A stretch of DNA of 64,000 nt from Victivallis vadensis (GCF_003096415.1 NZ_QEKH01000018.1:1-64000), one strand, 5' to 3'; positions 43,627-53,293 are shown, numbered from the stretch's first letter. Notes: generated by a model not told the origin, from the sequence alone. Made by a program: numbers and translations.

Positions 43627-45000
43627 TCAGAAGTGGGTCAAAGCCTTCTGCCCGATCGGATAGACGTTGAAGCCGATTTCGTACAGCTTCCGATGGTCGA
43701 GCAGGTTGCGCCCGTCGAAAAGGAACGCGGGCTTTTCCATCAGGTCGTAAATCCTGCGGAAATCCAGTTTGCGGAAGGAGTCCCATTCGGTGAGCAGCGC
43801 AATGGCGTGCGCCCCCTTGACCGCGTCATACGGGTCCTCGCAGTAGCTGATGTCGCCCTCCGCGTCTTCCAGGTCAAGCCGGGCGTTGCCGAGCGCCTTG
43901 GGATCGTGAATCCGGAGCCGGGCGTGCTCTTCGAGCAGCTGGCAGCAGACCGCGATGGCGGGGGATTCGCGGGTATCGCCGGTGTTCGCTTTGAAAGCGA
44001 AGCCGAGAATCGCGATCTTTTTATCCGCCACGGTGTTGAACATCGCCGCGAGCATGTTGCCGACGAAGCGTCGGGCCTGATAGTCGTTCATCCTGACCAC
44101 CTGCTCCCAGTATTCGGCGACTTCGGGCAGCCCGTAATAGCCGCAGAGATAGACGAGGTTCAGGATGTCCTTCTTGAAGCAGGAGCCGCCGAAACCGATG
44201 CTCGCTTTCAGGAATTTCGCGCCGATCCGGCTGTCGCGTCCGGCGGCGGCGGTGACTTCATTGATGTTCGCCTCGGTTTTCTCGCACAGCGCGGAAATGC
44301 TGTTCACCGAGGAGACCCGCTGGGCGAGCAGGGCGTTGGAGACCAGCTTGGTCAATTCGCTGCTCCAGAGATTGGTGGTGATGATCCGTTCGCGCGGGAC
44401 CCAGTTCGCATAGATCGCGACGACCTCCTCGATCGCCCGCTGCCCTTCCGGGGTCTCCATGCCGCCGATCAGCACGCGGTCGGGGTTTTCAAGGTCATTG
44501 ATCGCGGTTCCTTCCGCGAGAAACTCCGGATTGGAGATGATCTGGAACTTCAGTCCCTTGGGGTTGGAGTGCAGAATCCGGCTCATCGCCTGTGCGGTCC
44601 GCACGGGCAGGGTGCTCTTTTCCACCACGATCTTGCCTTCATCGGCATATTCGACGATCGCCCGCGCGGTCTTTTCCAGATATTGCAGGTCGGCGGCGCG
44701 GCCGGCGCCGCAGCCGAAGGTCTTGGTCGGCGTATTGACGCTGACGAAGATGATATCCGCTTCGCGGATGCCCTTCGGAATGTCGGTGGAGTAAAAGAGA
44801 TTCCGGTTCCGGCAGCGCGCGACCACCTCTTCCAGGCCGGGCTCGTAGATCGGCAGCTCATCGGAATTCCAGGCGGCGATCCGTTTTTCATTCAGGTCCA
44901 CGACCGTGATCTGGTACTGGGGGCAGCGGTCGGCGATCACCGCCATGGTCGGGCCGCCGACGTATCCGGCGCCGATGCAGAGAATCTTTTTGGTTGTCAT
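43627..45000 (-). CDS. ugd: UDP-glucose 6-dehydrogenase
   Basis: This 457-residue enzyme oxidises UDP-glucose twice to UDP-glucuronate. The N-terminal NAD motif is [33 protein letters not shown] is a marker of the animal-type branch, and the catalytic cysteine is in [13 protein letters not shown]. The C-terminal UDP-binding part holds [18 protein letters not shown]. The length and these motifs fit the longer eukaryote-like branch also seen in some bacteria. Its product is the substrate of the enzyme encoded at 45014-45979, 14 bases upstream. Confidence 0.94.
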   Translation of the reverse strand: MTTKKILCIGAGYVGGPTMAVIADRCPQYQITVVDLNEKRIAAWNSDELPIYEPGLEEVVARCRNRNLFYSTDIPKGIREADIIFVSVNTPTKTFGCGAGRAADLQYLEKTARAIVEYADEGKIVVEKSTLPVRTAQAMSRILHSNPKGLKFQIISNPEFLAEGTAINDLENPDRVLIGGMETPEGQRAIEEVVAIYANWVPRERIITTNLWSSELTKLVSNALLAQRVSSVNSISALCEKTEANINEVTAAAGRDSRIGAKFLKASIGFGGSCFKKDILNLVYLCGYYGLPEVAEYWEQVVRMNDYQARRFVGNMLAAMFNTVADKKIAILGFAFKANTGDTRESPAIAVCCQLLEEHARLRIHDPKALGNARLDLEDAEGDISYCEDPYDAVKGAHAIALLTEWDSFRKLDFRRIYDLMEKPAFLFDGRNLLDHRKLYEIGFNVYPIGQKALTHF

Positions 45001-45013
45001 GCAAGGTTCCTCT

Positions 45014-45979
45014 TCATTGTTTGCAGAAATCGGGCTCTTCCTTCAACAGCTTGTCGAAGTACGCAATGGTGTGGGTCAACCCTTCCCGCAGCGGCGTGGT
45101 AGCCTGCCACTTCAGGAGCTTTTCCGCTTTCGCGGTATCGGGACGGCGCTGTTTGGGATCGTCGGAGGGGAGGGGGCGGCGGACGATCTTCGACTTCGAA
45201 CCGGTCAGTTCAATCACCAGCTCGGCCAGTTCGAGGATCGTGAATTCACCGGGATTGCCGATGTTGACCGGGCCGGTGACCTCATCCGGCGTATCCATCA
45301 TCCGGATCATCGCCTCGATCAGGTCATCGCGATAGCAGAAGCTCCGGGTCTGCTGCCCGTCCCCGTAGATGGTGATATCCCGGTTCTGCAGCGCCTGCAG
45401 GATGAAATTGCTGACCACCCGGCCGTCGTTCGGGTGCATCCGCGGCCCGTAGGTGTTGAAGATGCGCACGATTTTGATCGGCAGATTGCACTGCAGCCAG
45501 TAGGCGTGGAACAGTGTTTCCGCGCATCGTTTCCCTTCATCGTAGCAGGAGCGTACCCCGATCGGATTCACATTGCCCCAGTATTCCTCGGGTTGCGGAT
45601 GGATGGTCGGGTCGCCGTAGACCTCGCTGGTGGAGGCCTGCAGGATCCGGGCGTTGATCCGCTTGGCCAGCCCGAGCAGGTTGATCGCTCCGTGCACGCA
45701 GGTCTTGATGGTCTGGACCGGATCGCGCTGGTAGTGGATCGGCGAGGCCGGACAGGCGAGGTTGAAAATCATGTCCACCTCGACATAGAGCGGAAAGGTG
45801 ATGTCGTGGCGGACCAGTTCGAAACGGGGATTGTCCAGCAGGTGATAAATGTTCCGCTTGGCCCCGGTGTAGAAATTATCGACGCAGATGACCTCATTGC
45901 CGAGTTCAAGCAGCCGCTCGCAGAGGTGGGAGCCGAGGAAGCCGCTGCCTCCGGTGACCAGGATATGTTTATTCTTCAT
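45014..45979 (-). CDS. UDP-glucuronate decarboxylase (UDP-xylose synthase)
   Basis: This 321-residue extended short-chain dehydrogenase has a Rossmann motif [16 protein letters not shown], active-site TSEVYGDP with the Y-x3-K pair in [11 protein letters not shown], and the family-specific [12 protein letters not shown] and [14 protein letters not shown]. It decarboxylates UDP-glucuronate to UDP-xylose through a 4-keto intermediate. It is adjacent to the dehydrogenase that makes its substrate, so the cell can supply xylose for surface glycans. It precedes ugd on the same strand. Confidence 0.93.
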   Translation of the reverse strand: MKNKHILVTGGSGFLGSHLCERLLELGNEVICVDNFYTGAKRNIYHLLDNPRFELVRHDITFPLYVEVDMIFNLACPASPIHYQRDPVQTIKTCVHGAINLLGLAKRINARILQASTSEVYGDPTIHPQPEEYWGNVNPIGVRSCYDEGKRCAETLFHAYWLQCNLPIKIVRIFNTYGPRMHPNDGRVVSNFILQALQNRDITIYGDGQQTRSFCYRDDLIEAMIRMMDTPDEVTGPVNIGNPGEFTILELAELVIELTGSKSKIVRRPLPSDDPKQRRPDTAKAEKLLKWQATTPLREGLTHTIAYFDKLLKEEPDFCKQ

Positions 45980-46003
45980 TCGGAAATCCCGCGTTCAACA
46001 AAA

Positions 46004-46987
46004 TTATTTTCCGTTCCGGGCTGCGACCTGTTCCGCGATCCAGCGGTAGGTCGGAGTCATGCCGTCCAGCAGCCGGGCGGTGGGGCGCCAGCCGAGCTTT
46101 TCCTGGATGAAGCTGTTTTCCGAACTGCGGCCGCGCACGCCGAGCGGACCCGGAATGTGCCGGATCGACTGCGTCTTGCCCGCGATCTTCATCGCCATTC
46201 CGGCGAGGTCGTTGATCGAAATGAGCTCATCCGAGCCGATGTTGACCGGGCCGGAGAAGTCGGAATTCATCAGGCGGCGCACCCCTTCGAGGCATTCGTC
46301 GATATAGAGGAAAGTGCGGGTCTGCAGGCCGTCGCCCCAGATTTCGATTTCGCCGCCGTCGGGCGTTTCCGCGACCTTGCGGCACATCGCCGCCGGGGCT
46401 TTTTCGCGGCCGCCTTCCCAGGTGCCGTAAGGACCGAAGATATTGTGGAACCGGGCGATATGGACCTCCAGCCCGTAGTTGCGCATATAAGCGAAATAGA
46501 GGCGCTCGCTGAAGAGCTTCTCCCAGCCGTAGTCGCTGTCGGGGCCGGCGGGATAGGCATCGGTTTCACGGAGCCCCGGATTGTCGGGATCCGTCTGGAT
46601 CGAGGCCGGGTAAATGCAGGCGGAAGAGGAATAGAAGAGCTTCTTCACCTTGTTTTTGCGGGCCGCTTCCGCCGCATTGAGGTTGATGGTGCCGGAGTTG
46701 TGCATGACCTCGGCGTCGTGTTCGCCCGAAAACACATATCCGGCTCCGCCCATGTCGGCCGCCAGCTGGTAAAGTTCGTCGAACTGCATGTCGCGGGTGA
46801 TCTCGTCGAAGATCACCGGATTGCGCAGGTCGGCGCGGATGAACTCATCCGCCGTGACCGGGAAAAATTCATGATCCTTGATGTCCACTCCGCGGACGAA
46901 ATATCCCTCGGACTTGAGCCGTCTGACCAGATGCCCGCCGATGAAGCCGCCGGCGCCGCAAACCAATGCGCGTTTCTGCTTGTTCAT
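46004..46987 (-). CDS. GDP-mannose 3,5-epimerase-like protein (plant-type)
   Basis: This 327-residue SDR epimerase has a Rossmann motif VCGAGGFIGGHLVRRLKSEG, then ADMGGAGYVFS, SSSACIYPA with the active-site cysteine, Y-x3-K in YGWEKLFSE, FHNIFGPYGTWEGGREKAPA, and DGLQTRTFLYIDECLEG. These blocks resemble plant GDP-mannose 3,5-epimerase, which makes GDP-L-galactose and GDP-L-gulose. The ATG at 46985-46987 follows GAAGAGAGATC. It lies 24 bases before the UDP-xylose synthase gene and forms a nucleotide-sugar operon with it and ugd. Confidence 0.85.
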   Translation of the reverse strand: MNKQKRALVCGAGGFIGGHLVRRLKSEGYFVRGVDIKDHEFFPVTADEFIRADLRNPVIFDEITRDMQFDELYQLAADMGGAGYVFSGEHDAEVMHNSGTINLNAAEAARKNKVKKLFYSSSACIYPASIQTDPDNPGLRETDAYPAGPDSDYGWEKLFSERLYFAYMRNYGLEVHIARFHNIFGPYGTWEGGREKAPAAMCRKVAETPDGGEIEIWGDGLQTRTFLYIDECLEGVRRLMNSDFSGPVNIGSDELISINDLAGMAMKIAGKTQSIRHIPGPLGVRGRSSENSFIQEKLGWRPTARLLDGMTPTYRWIAEQVAARNGK

Positions 46988-47209
46988 GATCTCTCTTCTT
47001 ATTTGCAATGATCGAAATTCGGTGCAATGTTATGGCGGGAATAAATATAACAGACTCTTGCCCCGGATGCAAGCGCCGGCGCCGATTTCTTTCGGAATCG
47101 CCGCCGGGAGTTGCCGGGACTGCCGCTCCGGCTCTGCAGAAAAAGAATGTTTTTTTTGAACCCGGGGAAAATAATTTGAAGGTTTGTGCGTTAAATTAAA
47201 AACGGAAAC

Positions 47210-47237
47210 TTGAAAATCGGAAAAAAACTGCTATTGT
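47210..47237 (+). promoter_or_regulatory. Possible promoter of first TolC-like gene
   Basis: TTGAAA (47210-47215) and TATTGT (47232-47237) are separated by 16 bases in an AT-rich leader about 70 bases before the start codon. Confidence 0.5.
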
Positions 47238-47307
47238 ATTTAGGATAACCTAAGCAAGTTCTTTTTAGATTCTGATATCTATTGAAACATCTGGAGCAAA
47301 CGAAAGT

Positions 47308-49131
47308 ATGGAACTGAAGAAGTACGTTGGCAAGGGAGCGATCGGCCTGATGTTGATTGCAATCGGCGGCTGTTACGAGTATCCGCCTCCGGCATCCGGC
47401 ACGCTGGGAGAAACCTACACGCAGCGGCCCCGCGGCGATGCCGACAAGCTGCTGGAGGGAATTTCCGACCTGACGCTTGCGGATGCGCAGCGGATCGCGG
47501 TGATCAACAACCCGACCTACATCGCCGCCGCCCACGCGGTCAGCGCCGCGCGGATGCGCTACTATCAGGCGATGGGAGCCTACTCCCCGACCATCGGAGC
47601 GGAGTTCACGCTGCAGAACGCGCACAACTGGACGAAGAATACGCACAATGTCGCTTCGAATCCGCAGCGGACCGACCGCTTCTCCACCTCCACCGGAATC
47701 AACGCCAACTGGCTGGTCTTCGACAGCCTGGCCCGTGAATTCACGCTGCTGGCCGCTTCGCACAGCCTCGATTATCAGAGAATGCTCGAAGCCGATGAGT
47801 GCCGTACCCTGATGCGGGCGGTCGCCTACGCCTACAATCAGGTGCTGCTGGCGATCGAAAACAAGCGCATCGCCCTTGAGGACCGCGACTTCCAGCAGAG
47901 TTCGCTGCAGTACACTCAGTTGAAGTATCAGGCCGGCGCGGTTCCGCTCAGCGACGTGCTGAACTTTGAAATCCAGATGAACGCGGCCGAGAGCAATCTG
48001 GTGCAGGCCGACTACCAGTACGAAACCGCGGTTTACGCTCTGGCCGTGCTGATGGGCTATCCGGACGGTACGCTGCCGCAGGAGATCAAGTTCGCGTCGG
48101 ACTTCAAAACCAACTTCAGCGACCTGCCGTCGGTCGATATCTATCTGGACACCGCGCTGGCGAACCGCCCCGATCTCAAGGGCTACCGCGAACAGCTCGA
48201 AATCGCGAAGTACCAGATGTACCAGACCTACAGCGCCTACGGCCCGACGATCAACGCATTCGCGACTTTGGCGGTCGGGACCCAGAACAATACGTATGTC
48301 GGCAGCGACAGCTACGAACGCAGCAGCGGTTATTACCGCCACAGCCGAAGCACCACTCCGGCGCTGAGCTACGGCTTCACCGCGGACTGGACGATTTTCA
48401 ACGGCCTGATCCGCTACAACAAGATGCGTGAGTATCAGGCGAACGTCGCGGTGGCGGATTATCAGGTTTCCGCGATGTGGATGACGGTTGTGGAAGAAGT
48501 CCGCACCGCCTATGCCAACTACATCCAGAGCGTGAAGCAGACCCGGATCTATGAAAAGACCCGCGACCTCTCCGCCCAGCAGCGTGACCTTGTTGACGAG
48601 GGATACCGCGCCGGCAACACCGAGCTGACCCGTCTGAACGAGGCGCAGCGCGACCTCGTCGAGGCGGAAACCAATCTCGCCAGCAGCTATATCAACATCC
48701 AGAACGCCAAGGCGCAGCTGGATGCCGCTGTCGCCGTCAACCCGGCCAGTTTCTACCGTGATCCCGCGAATATCGCTCCGGGAAAACTTGAAAATACGCC
48801 GGTTCCCGGTATGGAGAGCGTCGACGTGAAGCCGAGTGAGCAGACCGCACCGGTGAGCGCGCCGGATAATTCGATCATTCCGGGTACGGCCGGTCCGGGC
48901 ATGTCCTCGGCGTTTCCGGCTCCGAAAAATATCGACACCACGACTCCGGTCGTGCCGATTCCGGCGGCGGATCAGCCGAAGGCTCCGGCGACGGCTCCCG
49001 CGAAAAAGCCCGAGGTGTCGGCTCCGGCTTCGGCTCCGCAGGACCAGCCGGTGCCGATTCCGGCCAGTTCGACGGCTCCGCCTCCGGGCAAGGCTCCTGC
49101 CGGCAGCACTCCGGTCGTGGTGCAGCCCTGA
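47308..49131 (+). CDS. TolC-family outer-membrane efflux lipoprotein with Pro/Ala-rich tail
   Basis: This 607-residue outer-membrane channel subunit has a lipoprotein signal (GLMLIAIGGC, lipobox cysteine near residue 22). The two OEP repeats each carry long helical stretches (SAARMRYYQAMGAYSPTIGA, LDTALANRPDLKGYREQLEI, YTAYG-like segments). After about residue 480 comes a Pro/Ala/Ser-rich tail of about 125 residues (KAPATAPAKKP), unusual for TolC and perhaps periplasmic. The gene stands between the sugar-nucleotide cluster and the deformylase operon with no adaptor or pump next to it. It is a paralogue of the TolC at 51806-53290. Confidence 0.88.
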   Translation: MELKKYVGKGAIGLMLIAIGGCYEYPPPASGTLGETYTQRPRGDADKLLEGISDLTLADAQRIAVINNPTYIAAAHAVSAARMRYYQAMGAYSPTIGAEFTLQNAHNWTKNTHNVASNPQRTDRFSTSTGINANWLVFDSLAREFTLLAASHSLDYQRMLEADECRTLMRAVAYAYNQVLLAIENKRIALEDRDFQQSSLQYTQLKYQAGAVPLSDVLNFEIQMNAAESNLVQADYQYETAVYALAVLMGYPDGTLPQEIKFASDFKTNFSDLPSVDIYLDTALANRPDLKGYREQLEIAKYQMYQTYSAYGPTINAFATLAVGTQNNTYVGSDSYERSSGYYRHSRSTTPALSYGFTADWTIFNGLIRYNKMREYQANVAVADYQVSAMWMTVVEEVRTAYANYIQSVKQTRIYEKTRDLSAQQRDLVDEGYRAGNTELTRLNEAQRDLVEAETNLASSYINIQNAKAQLDAAVAVNPASFYRDPANIAPGKLENTPVPGMESVDVKPSEQTAPVSAPDNSIIPGTAGPGMSSAFPAPKNIDTTTPVVPIPAADQPKAPATAPAKKPEVSAPASAPQDQPVPIPASSTAPPPGKAPAGSTPVVVQP

Positions 49132-49203
49132 CGCGGGATGATTCATTTACCGTCGAATGTTTGATTCGGCGGTTTTTGTGCTTTTTTGAAAGAGGAAAAA
49201 ACA

Positions 49204-49797
49204 ATGTTGTTTCGCAATAAAAAACGGTATGTGGTTCATACGGCGGGAGACCCGGTATTGAAGGCGAAGGCGCGGCCCGTGGAGGCTGTGACGCCGGAGA
49301 TCCGCGAGCTGGCGTGCAATATGCAGGAGGCGCTCCGGGTGTTCAGCGGCGTGGGGATTGCCGCGCCTCAGGTCGGGGAGTCGCTGCGTCTGGTTGTATT
49401 CGACATTCCGGTGGATTCGATGGGGGAGAATCCGACGGTCGGGGAACAGTTGCTGTTGCCCCGGATGCCGCTGACGGTGATCAACCCGGAGATCGTGGCC
49501 AGTTCGGATGTACTCTGCGAGAGCGACGAGGGCTGCCTGTCGGTGCCGGACATCTGGGCGCCGGTGGTGCGCCCCGCAACCGTGGTGTTCCGGGCGACGA
49601 CGCTGGACGGCGAAGTGATCGAGTGCGAATGCGGCGGGTTGCTGGGCCGCTGCATCCAGCATGAACTGGATCATCTGGACGGCGTGCTTTTTGTGGACCG
49701 GGTTTCCCCGGAAGCGGCGCGGACGATCGAGCGCGACTTGAAGCAGTTGATCCGGTACGGTGAGAAACACCATTTCCACCGGATAAAGGTGAAGTGA
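49204..49797 (+). CDS. def: Peptide deformylase
   Basis: This 197-residue metalloenzyme removes the formyl group from nascent N-termini. Motif 1 GVGIAAPQVG, motif 2 EGCLSVP (metal cysteine) and motif 3 QHELDHLDG (metal histidines and catalytic glutamate) are all intact. A 15-residue insertion between motifs 1 and 2 (NPTVGEQLLLPRMPL) is longer than in E. coli. The ATG at 49204 follows AAGAGGAAAAAAC. Its stop overlaps the start of the membrane protein gene, so the two are coupled. A methionyl-tRNA formyltransferase gene is not in the window. Confidence 0.94.
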   Translation: MLFRNKKRYVVHTAGDPVLKAKARPVEAVTPEIRELACNMQEALRVFSGVGIAAPQVGESLRLVVFDIPVDSMGENPTVGEQLLLPRMPLTVINPEIVASSDVLCESDEGCLSVPDIWAPVVRPATVVFRATTLDGEVIECECGGLLGRCIQHELDHLDGVLFVDRVSPEAARTIERDLKQLIRYGEKHHFHRIKVK

Positions 49798-50738
49798 GCA
49801 AGATGGCGGATTATCAGGCGCGGGTCGGCTTTTGGGAAGCGTTGCGCGGAACTTGCTGCGGGACGGAGATTTTTTTCCGGTTGCGGAAAAACTCCACGCT
49901 TCGCATTTTGTTCCATTTGTTCTTTATGGCGCTGCTCTGTTCAGCCGGGATATTGCTCGGACAACTGAATCGGCTGCTGCCTGAAGTGCGGCAGTTGGAG
50001 CAGGTTTTTATCGCTGAATTCGGCAGTGAATTTCAGCTTTCCGCCGCCGGAATTGTGCCGGAAAAAGCGCCGGAACGGGCCCGGGCGTTGTCGCTGCCGT
50101 TTGACGGCAAGCTGTTCTATGTGCCGAGGGGGGAGGCGGGGGGCAGGCTGCCGCCGGAGCAGGCGGAGTTCCTGAATTATCTGGCGGTCTGGTCGCCGGG
50201 ATATTTCGTCTCGGCACAACATTATGAGAAGGATTCGTGGCTGGTGTCGATCCTGCGTCCGGCGGAAGAGGGCGGGGCGATTTCGATGTTTTCACCTGAA
50301 AAGCATTATCTGACGAATTCCGGATTGGTCGAGCTGCTGGATTCCAAACTGGACAACGGGTATTCCTGGCCGGTCAAGGAGACCGCCACCCAGAGCTTTG
50401 CGGCTCTGTTCGGATCGTTGAAGATCGGGATGGGGATTTTGCTTTTCGGCATGCAGCTGGTCGGCATTCTGGCGCTGGCGCTGTTTTATACGGGCTTGTT
50501 TGCCGGAATGTTCCGGCTTACCAGTTCCCGCCGGCTCCAGACGCTGACATTCGGGGAATTCTGGAAGATCGGCGTTTACGCCGGGTTTCCGGTGATGCTG
50601 GTTGCCTCATGTTTTCCGGCATTCGACCTGCCGTACCTGAGTTACAGTACGGTGTTCATGATCGGGCTGGTCGTGTACTGGCTGGTCGCGGTGGCGCGGG
50701 TGGAACGGGCCGGTGTTTCCGGTTCACAGGAGGGATAG
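49794..50738 (+). CDS. Hypothetical membrane protein (DUF1189-like)
   Basis: This 314-residue protein has a first helix near residue 40-60 (ILFHLFFMALLCSAGILL), a long extracytoplasmic segment of about 150 residues, and four C-terminal helices (IGMGILLFGMQLVGILALAL and GVYAGFPVMLVASCF among them). The second half recalls DUF1189-type membrane proteins, an uncertain match. It starts at a GTG overlapping the deformylase stop, or at the ATG at 49803. It is followed three bases later by the D123-like gene; the trio appears to be one operon. Function unknown. Confidence 0.7.
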   Translation: MSKMADYQARVGFWEALRGTCCGTEIFFRLRKNSTLRILFHLFFMALLCSAGILLGQLNRLLPEVRQLEQVFIAEFGSEFQLSAAGIVPEKAPERARALSLPFDGKLFYVPRGEAGGRLPPEQAEFLNYLAVWSPGYFVSAQHYEKDSWLVSILRPAEEGGAISMFSPEKHYLTNSGLVELLDSKLDNGYSWPVKETATQSFAALFGSLKIGMGILLFGMQLVGILALALFYTGLFAGMFRLTSSRRLQTLTFGEFWKIGVYAGFPVMLVASCFPAFDLPYLSYSTVFMIGLVVYWLVAVARVERAGVSGSQEG

Positions 50739-50741
50739 GGT

Positions 50742-51488
50742 ATGGAGAAAAAAGAGGATTTTCTGCGCACACCGGTCTGGTATCCGGTTCTCGCGGGTTA
50801 TACGTTCCTGACTTCATTCGTGAAGCTGCGCAAGGAAGCGCTCGCCGCTTTGGTCGCAGGCGAGAATTATGATGACTATGAAGACGATGACGAGGTGAAT
50901 CCCGCCGTCGAGGGGATCATCGAAGAACTGCGCAAGCCGATGGCGGCGATTCCCGGCAACTGCTTTGTGTCGGTCGACAGCTGCGCGCCCACCGATACGG
51001 AACGTTTCCTGAACAAACGCGGCGCGGTCTATTCGCCGGAAAGCGCGTGGAAGTACCTGACGCTCAGCGATAAAGTGCGGCGCGCAGCGCGCCGCGGCGA
51101 GGTGGAATACATCTGTCTGCGCCCCTTCCGGCGTATGAACCGGACCCGCGAATTCCGGCTGTTCATCAGGGACGGTCAACTGAATGCGATGAGCCAGTAT
51201 TACCTGCTCCGCCATTTCCGCCGTCTGGAGGGAGTTCGGGAGAAATATTGGGAGCGTGCCGGGGAATTTGTGGAGCACATCAGCTGGATGCTGCCATTGA
51301 AAACGCTGGTGATGGACATCTATTTTACTGCTGGCGGCGAGATCATGATCGTTGACCTGAATCCGTGGGGAGGCGCGACTGATCCGTTGCTGTTGCGCAG
51401 CTGGGACCGGGACTGGAGCAAACCCGCCGGAATCGTGCTGATGGATCCGCCGACCCGCATCTCCGGCGACGTCAGCGTATCGTTTTGA
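50742..51488 (+). CDS. D123/CDC123-like ATP-grasp protein
   Basis: This 248-residue protein matches the D123 (CDC123) ATP-grasp family in order and spacing. FVSVDSCAPTDTERFL corresponds to the SPKDxxWI region, ICLRPFRRMNRTREFRLFI to the RPF...EFR core, DGQLNAMSQYYLL to the GQ..AISQY motif, and MIVDLNPWGGATDPLLLRSW to the metal-binding DxNPF..TD motif. In eukaryotes CDC123 assembles translation factor eIF2; bacterial members are little studied. An acidic N-terminal stretch (NYDDYEDDDE) is present. It follows deformylase and a membrane protein in one operon, ended by a terminator at 51534-51569. ATP-dependent ligation or remodelling is inferred. Confidence 0.78.
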   Translation: MEKKEDFLRTPVWYPVLAGYTFLTSFVKLRKEALAALVAGENYDDYEDDDEVNPAVEGIIEELRKPMAAIPGNCFVSVDSCAPTDTERFLNKRGAVYSPESAWKYLTLSDKVRRAARRGEVEYICLRPFRRMNRTREFRLFIRDGQLNAMSQYYLLRHFRRLEGVREKYWERAGEFVEHISWMLPLKTLVMDIYFTAGGEIMIVDLNPWGGATDPLLLRSWDRDWSKPAGIVLMDPPTRISGDVSVSF

Positions 51489-51533
51489 GGCGGCCCGCCG
51501 CTTCGCGTCGGCTCCCGTCCATTGAAGGTTCAG

Positions 51534-51569
51534 GACAACCCCTTTGATTGAAGGCGGTTGTCTTTTTTA
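51534..51569 (+). terminator. Terminator of the def operon
   Basis: An eight-pair stem (GGACAACC / GGTTGTC and flanks, 51534-51541 with 51557-51563) is followed by six T. It lies about 45 bases after the stop of the D123-like gene. Confidence 0.8.
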
Positions 51570-51644
51570 TGCCCGGACAATTCCGGCCGGGCGGCATGAA
51601 ACGACTATACCGGACACTTTTTCCGGTTTGTGGGACTCCTGCAC

Positions 51645-51672
51645 TTGCAATATTGCCGAAATGCGCTATTTT
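51645..51672 (+). promoter_or_regulatory. Possible promoter of the TolC-HlyD-FUSC operon
   Basis: TTGCAA (51645-51650) and TATTTT (51667-51672) are 16 bases apart, about 135 bases before the start of the second TolC gene. Confidence 0.45.
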
Positions 51673-51805
51673 TAATAATGAAGAGTTGTAAATGTGTATA
51701 GTTGAGTTTTTCTTGTGCCAGCCGGAGCATATCTGATTGTGTTGCCGGATATCCGGGGGGAGACGGCGGCGGTCCGGCCGGCGCGGGAAGACCGGAAAGC
51801 CGGTG

Positions 51806-53290
51806 ATGAAACGGTATTGGATTGTTCTTGGCGCGATCGCCGGATTGCTTGTATCCGGCTGCCGGGAAGCGCCGCTTGCGGAGACGCTCGAAGAGATCCG
51901 CGAACAATATGCGGCCGATCCCGAGTGGAGGGCGTTTGACGGAGTCACGACGCTTACTCCTGCGCTTGCCCAGAAGATTGCGGAACGGAACAACCCCGAT
52001 TTTGAGGCGACGCTCTATGCGGTCAACGCCGCCCGGATGCGTTATTATCAGGCGGTGGGTGCGTACAGCCCGGAGATTTCCGGACGGTTTGAAATCGGCC
52101 AGAATATCCTCGACCGCGATCATATCGTGAATCCGCTGCCGACCACCGTTCCCTATACGAACCGCTTCAATGTCGGAGCTTCGCTGCGGGCGAGCTGGCT
52201 GTTGTTCGACGGGCTGGCGCGGGAGTTGAATGTGCTGGCAAGCCGCTCCGAATACCGGATCAGCGGCAGCCGGCGTGAAAACGTATTGCGCGTATTGAAG
52301 CGTTCGGTCGCTTTCGCCTATTACGACGTGCTGCTGGCCGGGGAGATGGAGGCGATCGCGGAGTCGGATATCAAATTTCAGGAGTCCTGCCTTCAGCAGG
52401 CTTCGGTGCGGTTCAACTCCGGCTTTATCGCCAAGGGGGATTGGCTCGGCTTCAAAATCGACCTGAACCGAGCCCGGACCATGCGGGTGCAGGCGCGGCA
52501 GCAGCGTGAGGTGGCGCGCTACGCATTGGCGGCTCTGATGGGATATCCCGACGGCAGGCTGCCGCCCGGATTGAAGCTGATCCCGATCGCCGATGCGATC
52601 CGGAAGCCGGAGCTGGAGCTGGAATTTTACCTGAACGAGGCGTTGGCCCGCCGCCCCGATCTGCGTGCGATGCGCGAGGCGATCGATGCGGCGCGCTACC
52701 GGAAGTACGCGGGGCTTTCCGCCTTTTCTCCGGTGGTGAATGCTTACGGCACGGTCGGTTACCAGCGCAAGGAGGACTGGATGCGCGGCTACGATTTCAG
52801 CCGCAGCTCATGGGATAACTACAATTACGGTTACGGCATTACTGCCGACTGGCTGATCTTCAATGGCCTGCAGCGCTATAACCGTTACCGGGAGCTGCGG
52901 GAGCTGTACGAGGAGTCCCGGCTGCAGTTTGCACAGACCCAGCTGCAGGTGCTGAATGAGGTGGAAACCGCCTACACCATCTATCGTTCCAGCGCGGAGA
53001 TCGCCGAGCTTTACCGGCAGACGATGGACTGGGTGTTCGAGCAGCGCAACCTGGTGGTCGTCGAATACTGGGCGGGCAATGTGACCATCACCCGGCTGCG
53101 CGGCGCCCAGAACGACCTGATCAGCGCCGAAGGCGGCCTTGCGGTTTCGCTGATTGAAATGTGCAAGGCCAATGCCCAGTTGATCGCGGCGGTCAACGGG
53201 GAGGTGGAGCTGGCGCCGCTGCACAATCCGGAGACGATTCCGGTGCTGGATAAAATGTTCGACCGGCTCGAAGAAAAGTTTGGAGAGTAA
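51806..53290 (+). CDS. TolC-family outer-membrane efflux lipoprotein
   Basis: This 494-residue outer-membrane channel has lipobox LLVSGC near residue 17. Two TolC-like repeats contain NAARMRYYQAVGAYSPEISG, LNEALARRPDLRAMREAIDA and RGAQNDLISAEGGLAVS. It lacks the Pro/Ala tail of its paralogue at 47308-49131 but shares closely similar motifs with it. The ATG at 51806 follows GGAAAGCCGGTG; a longer frame to 51737 is arginine-rich and unlikely. It heads a three-gene operon with an adaptor and an inner-membrane FUSC protein, making a full efflux route across both membranes. Confidence 0.9.
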   Translation: MKRYWIVLGAIAGLLVSGCREAPLAETLEEIREQYAADPEWRAFDGVTTLTPALAQKIAERNNPDFEATLYAVNAARMRYYQAVGAYSPEISGRFEIGQNILDRDHIVNPLPTTVPYTNRFNVGASLRASWLLFDGLARELNVLASRSEYRISGSRRENVLRVLKRSVAFAYYDVLLAGEMEAIAESDIKFQESCLQQASVRFNSGFIAKGDWLGFKIDLNRARTMRVQARQQREVARYALAALMGYPDGRLPPGLKLIPIADAIRKPELELEFYLNEALARRPDLRAMREAIDAARYRKYAGLSAFSPVVNAYGTVGYQRKEDWMRGYDFSRSSWDNYNYGYGITADWLIFNGLQRYNRYRELRELYEESRLQFAQTQLQVLNEVETAYTIYRSSAEIAELYRQTMDWVFEQRNLVVVEYWAGNVTITRLRGAQNDLISAEGGLAVSLIEMCKANAQLIAAVNGEVELAPLHNPETIPVLDKMFDRLEEKFGE

Positions 53291-53293
53291 ATC

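Noticed and set aside
44906-47011. A 701-codon plus-strand frame opposite the sugar-nucleotide cluster
   Set aside because: It covers three well-recognised genes in antisense and shows no domain of its own.
47191-49146. A 651-codon minus-strand frame opposite the first TolC gene
   Set aside because: Arg/Gly/Val-rich shadow of the TolC gene, with no signal peptide or motif.
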